Shown: positions 61,642 to 64,000 of the stretch, in pieces
Layout of the letters: each line of letters opens with the position of its first letter
Numbering within the stretch: position 1 is the first letter of the stretch
Origin: Polynucleobacter sp. MWH-HuK1
Lineage (GTDB): Bacteria; Pseudomonadota; Gammaproteobacteria; Burkholderiales; Burkholderiaceae
Assembly (NCBI RefSeq): GCF_018881815.1
Contig: NZ_JACVPP010000001.1
Coordinates: 493,352-557,351, forward strand
Reading direction: 5' to 3'
Length of the DNA: 64,000 nucleotides
Program-made: the position numbers and the translations under genes
The notes under the pieces: model-generated
What the model saw: only the letters and a program-made list of their open reading frames with translations
Databases searched by the model: none
Told to the model about the DNA's origin: nothing

Positions 61642-62469
61642 CTACTGTCTTGCGTGACGAATATTTTCAGGCCACGGAGAGTTGTAGTCGGTACGGAAAG
61701 GGTTGATATCCAAGCCACCACGTCGTGTGTAACGTGCATACACAGAAAGCTTCTCTGGTTTGCATTGACGCTTGATATCCGTAAAGATGGTTTCTACGCA
61801 ATGCTCATGAAACTCACCTAATTGTCTAAAGCCAATGAGATAGCGTAATAAACCTTCTTCCAGAATTGGCCTGCCTTGATAGCGGATTTGTACGCTTGCC
61901 CAATCTGGTTGACCTGTCACGGGACAATTAGATTTGAGCAAATGGGAAACAAGGCATTGCTCAATTGGCCCAAAGGATTCATTCACGCCCAGCAAGTATG
62001 GATCTGCGGGAAGGTTTGGGTCAACCTCAATATCTAGGCGATCTATCAAGATGCCGCCCATTTCTTGCATCCCTTTTTTGGAGATTGCGTCCGAAGAGTT
62101 GATGCGTGTAGTAATTTTGCTGCCAGCAACCTCTGATAGGTCGGCAATCAATCTTTCTTTAACTTCACTTTCATCTTCAAAGCGTGCGCTATTAAGACTG
62201 TTGAGATACAACTTGAAGGATTTGGACTCAATCATGTTGGGTGAGTCAGCCGGAATTTGAAATTCCGCCAATGCAATTTGTGGCTTTCCTTTTTTGTTGA
62301 GCCAGCTCAGTTCGAAGGCATTCCAAATATCAATACCAACAAACGGCAACGCTTGATTCTCTTTAATGCCAATTTTCTTGCGATTTTCTATTCTTGGAAT
62401 GGGAAATAGTAAGCTTGGATCATATTGATCTGGATATTGTGTAGATTGTCCGAGGGGAAGTGTTGCCAT
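61642..62469 (-). CDS. queF: NADPH-dependent 7-cyano-7-deazaguanine reductase
   Basis: LKSNCPVTGQPDWASVQIRYQG; FHEHCVETIFTDI; YARYTRRGGLDINPFRT. Confidence 0.97.
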   Translation of the reverse strand: MATLPLGQSTQYPDQYDPSLLFPIPRIENRKKIGIKENQALPFVGIDIWNAFELSWLNKKGKPQIALAEFQIPADSPNMIESKSFKLYLNSLNSARFEDESEVKERLIADLSEVAGSKITTRINSSDAISKKGMQEMGGILIDRLDIEVDPNLPADPYLLGVNESFGPIEQCLVSHLLKSNCPVTGQPDWASVQIRYQGRPILEEGLLRYLIGFRQLGEFHEHCVETIFTDIKRQCKPEKLSVYARYTRRGGLDINPFRTDYNSPWPENIRHARQ

Positions 62470-62492
62470 AAATAACGTCGTTTATTTTTCTA

Positions 62493-63404
62493 TTACTTGG
62501 CTTTGGGTTTATTTGATACGCCTGATACAACATGCCCTGTTGGGGCAACAGATGCAGCAGATTGGCAGTGACCAGTTTGATCGTCAAAGAAGAAGTCCGG
62601 CTCAAATTCTCTTAAGAACTCACTCTTCGAGAGGCCGCCTAAGAACATTGCTTCGTCAACATCAATACCCCATGCCATTAGGGTACGAATGGCGCGCTCG
62701 TGTGCAGGTGCTGAACGCGCTGTCACTAGTGCAGTACGAATACGCATGCCATTTTCGCTGGTGGAGCGCTGTAGTCTGTGGAGCGCTTCAAGCAAGGGTT
62801 TGAATGGGCCTGGAGGTAAGGGAATATCGACCTTTTTGCTCTCATGATCAACAAAGGCCTCAAGCCCTTTTTTCTGAAACACTTGTTCTGCTTCATCGGA
62901 AAAGAGTACCGCATCACCGTCAAAGGCAATGCGGATTTCATTCGGGTGAGACTCTGCTGTTTTGCTGGATTCCGGAAAGACGCGCGCCGCAGGAAATCCA
63001 GCATCAATCGTTGCGCGTACATCATCTTCATTTGCAGATAAAAAGAGATTGGCATGCAGTGAGCGAAGGTAGTGGTATGGTGGGCGACCTCTAGTAAAAA
63101 CGCCACGCTCAAGATGTAGGCCGTGATGCTCTGCAGAGCGGAAAACGCGTAGGCCACTTACCGGATCGTTCCGAGAAAGAATTACCACTTCAACTCGCTG
63201 CTCACCCTCTTCATTAAAGGCGAGTAGCTTCTTAACTAGCGGAAAGGCGACCCCCTTTTGAGCTGCTTCACCCAAACGCTCAAGCTGTAATTTCATATAC
63301 GCGCTGTCATCGGTTGACTCGAAGATGCGGTTTTCTTCTTCGAAATCGAATAGGGCGCGTGACGAGATCGCGACGACGAGTTTTCCGGTGAGTGTGTATG
63401 ACAT
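62493..63404 (-). CDS. 5'-nucleotidase (cytosolic 5'-nucleotidase I-like)
   Basis: LVVAISSRALFDFEEENRIFE; IRIAFDGDAVLFSDEAEQVF; VTARSAPAHERAIRTLMAWGI; FLGGLSKSEFLREFEPDFFFDDQ. Confidence 0.85.
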   Translation of the reverse strand: MSYTLTGKLVVAISSRALFDFEEENRIFESTDDSAYMKLQLERLGEAAQKGVAFPLVKKLLAFNEEGEQRVEVVILSRNDPVSGLRVFRSAEHHGLHLERGVFTRGRPPYHYLRSLHANLFLSANEDDVRATIDAGFPAARVFPESSKTAESHPNEIRIAFDGDAVLFSDEAEQVFQKKGLEAFVDHESKKVDIPLPPGPFKPLLEALHRLQRSTSENGMRIRTALVTARSAPAHERAIRTLMAWGIDVDEAMFLGGLSKSEFLREFEPDFFFDDQTGHCQSAASVAPTGHVVSGVSNKPKAK

Positions 63405-63431
63405 TGCTGGTAGTCGTCTCGCGTGCTGCTC

Positions 63432-64000
63432 TTATTTAAGGAATAGGCGATATGCGGGGTTATTGCTCTCATCCCAATGTGGATAGCCTAGACCAGCCAA
63501 AAAGCTTTGGAATTTCTTCTGCTCATTCTTGGGGACCTGAAGGCCAACCAAAATGCGTCCATAGTCAGCGCCATGATTGCGATAATGGAACAAGCTGATA
63601 TTCCAGTTTGGTGCCATGCTGGTGAGGAACTTCATCAAAGCGCCTGGACGCTCCGGAAATTCAAAGCGATAGAGCAATTCATCTTTAGCAAGCGCAGAAT
63701 GTCCGCCCACCATGTGGCGTAAATGTGACTTTGCTAATTCATCATGAGTGAGGTCAATCGTTGCAAACTTTGCTTTGCGGAAATGCTTTGCAATTGCTTC
63801 GCTATCCCCTGATTTTTGTGTGCTGATGCCTACAAAAATATGCGCTTTACTTTGATCGCCAATACGATAGTTAAATTCAGTTACATTGCGTTTGCCAAGC
63901 AATTCGCAGAAGCGTTTGAAGGAGCCACGCTCCTCGGGAATGGTCACTGCAAATACGGCTTCGCGGAACTCGCCAACGTCTGCGCGTTCGGCTACAAAGC
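63432..64000 (-). CDS. ilvA: Threonine ammonia-lyase, C-terminal ACT-like part (partial, runs off window end)
   Basis: Frame stays open to the window edge: [47 protein letters not shown]; ends [18 protein letters not shown]. Confidence 0.93.
   Translation of the reverse strand, partial: [188 protein letters not shown]

Overview
The window is a gene-dense, mostly housekeeping segment of a betaproteobacterial chromosome. Gene order, protein sequences and moderate GC suggest Burkholderiaceae, probably Polynucleobacter-like (inference). I see no CRISPR array, transposase, integrase, prophage or obvious defence island. Blocks in order: (1) gpx / FAD oxidoreductase / DUF1365 / CFA-synthase-like lipid operon; (2) rfaE2, coaX, birA, vanZ-like, lipB-lipA; (3) torF-like porin / glnK / amtB; (4) gshA-gshB / PTS EIIA / HPr / EI; (5) ctpA, gpmA, grxC, secB, gpsA; (6) cytochrome c oxidase operon (coxB-coxA-ctaG-coxC-surf1-ctaA-ctaB-sco); (7) rpoH, ftsY, two M16 peptidases, rsmD, coaD; (8) pth, rplY, prs, tRNA-Gln, ispE, TPR-LolB fusion, mutM, mutY; (9) rapZ, hprK, ptsN, hpf, lptB, lptA, lptC, kdsC, kdsD; (10) kefB-like, uvrA, MFS, ssb, queF, 5'-nucleotidase, ilvA. 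I did not find a clearly undescribed multi-gene system. The best leads are regulatory or architectural: a perfect CIRCE element upstream of rpoH; two tandem NtrC-type operators upstream of torF-glnK-amtB, while rpoN is missing from its usual lptB-hpf slot; a TPR-LolB fusion without a lipobox at the lolB-ispE-prs locus; and a terminator-like hairpin inside a lipoprotein signal-peptide coding sequence.
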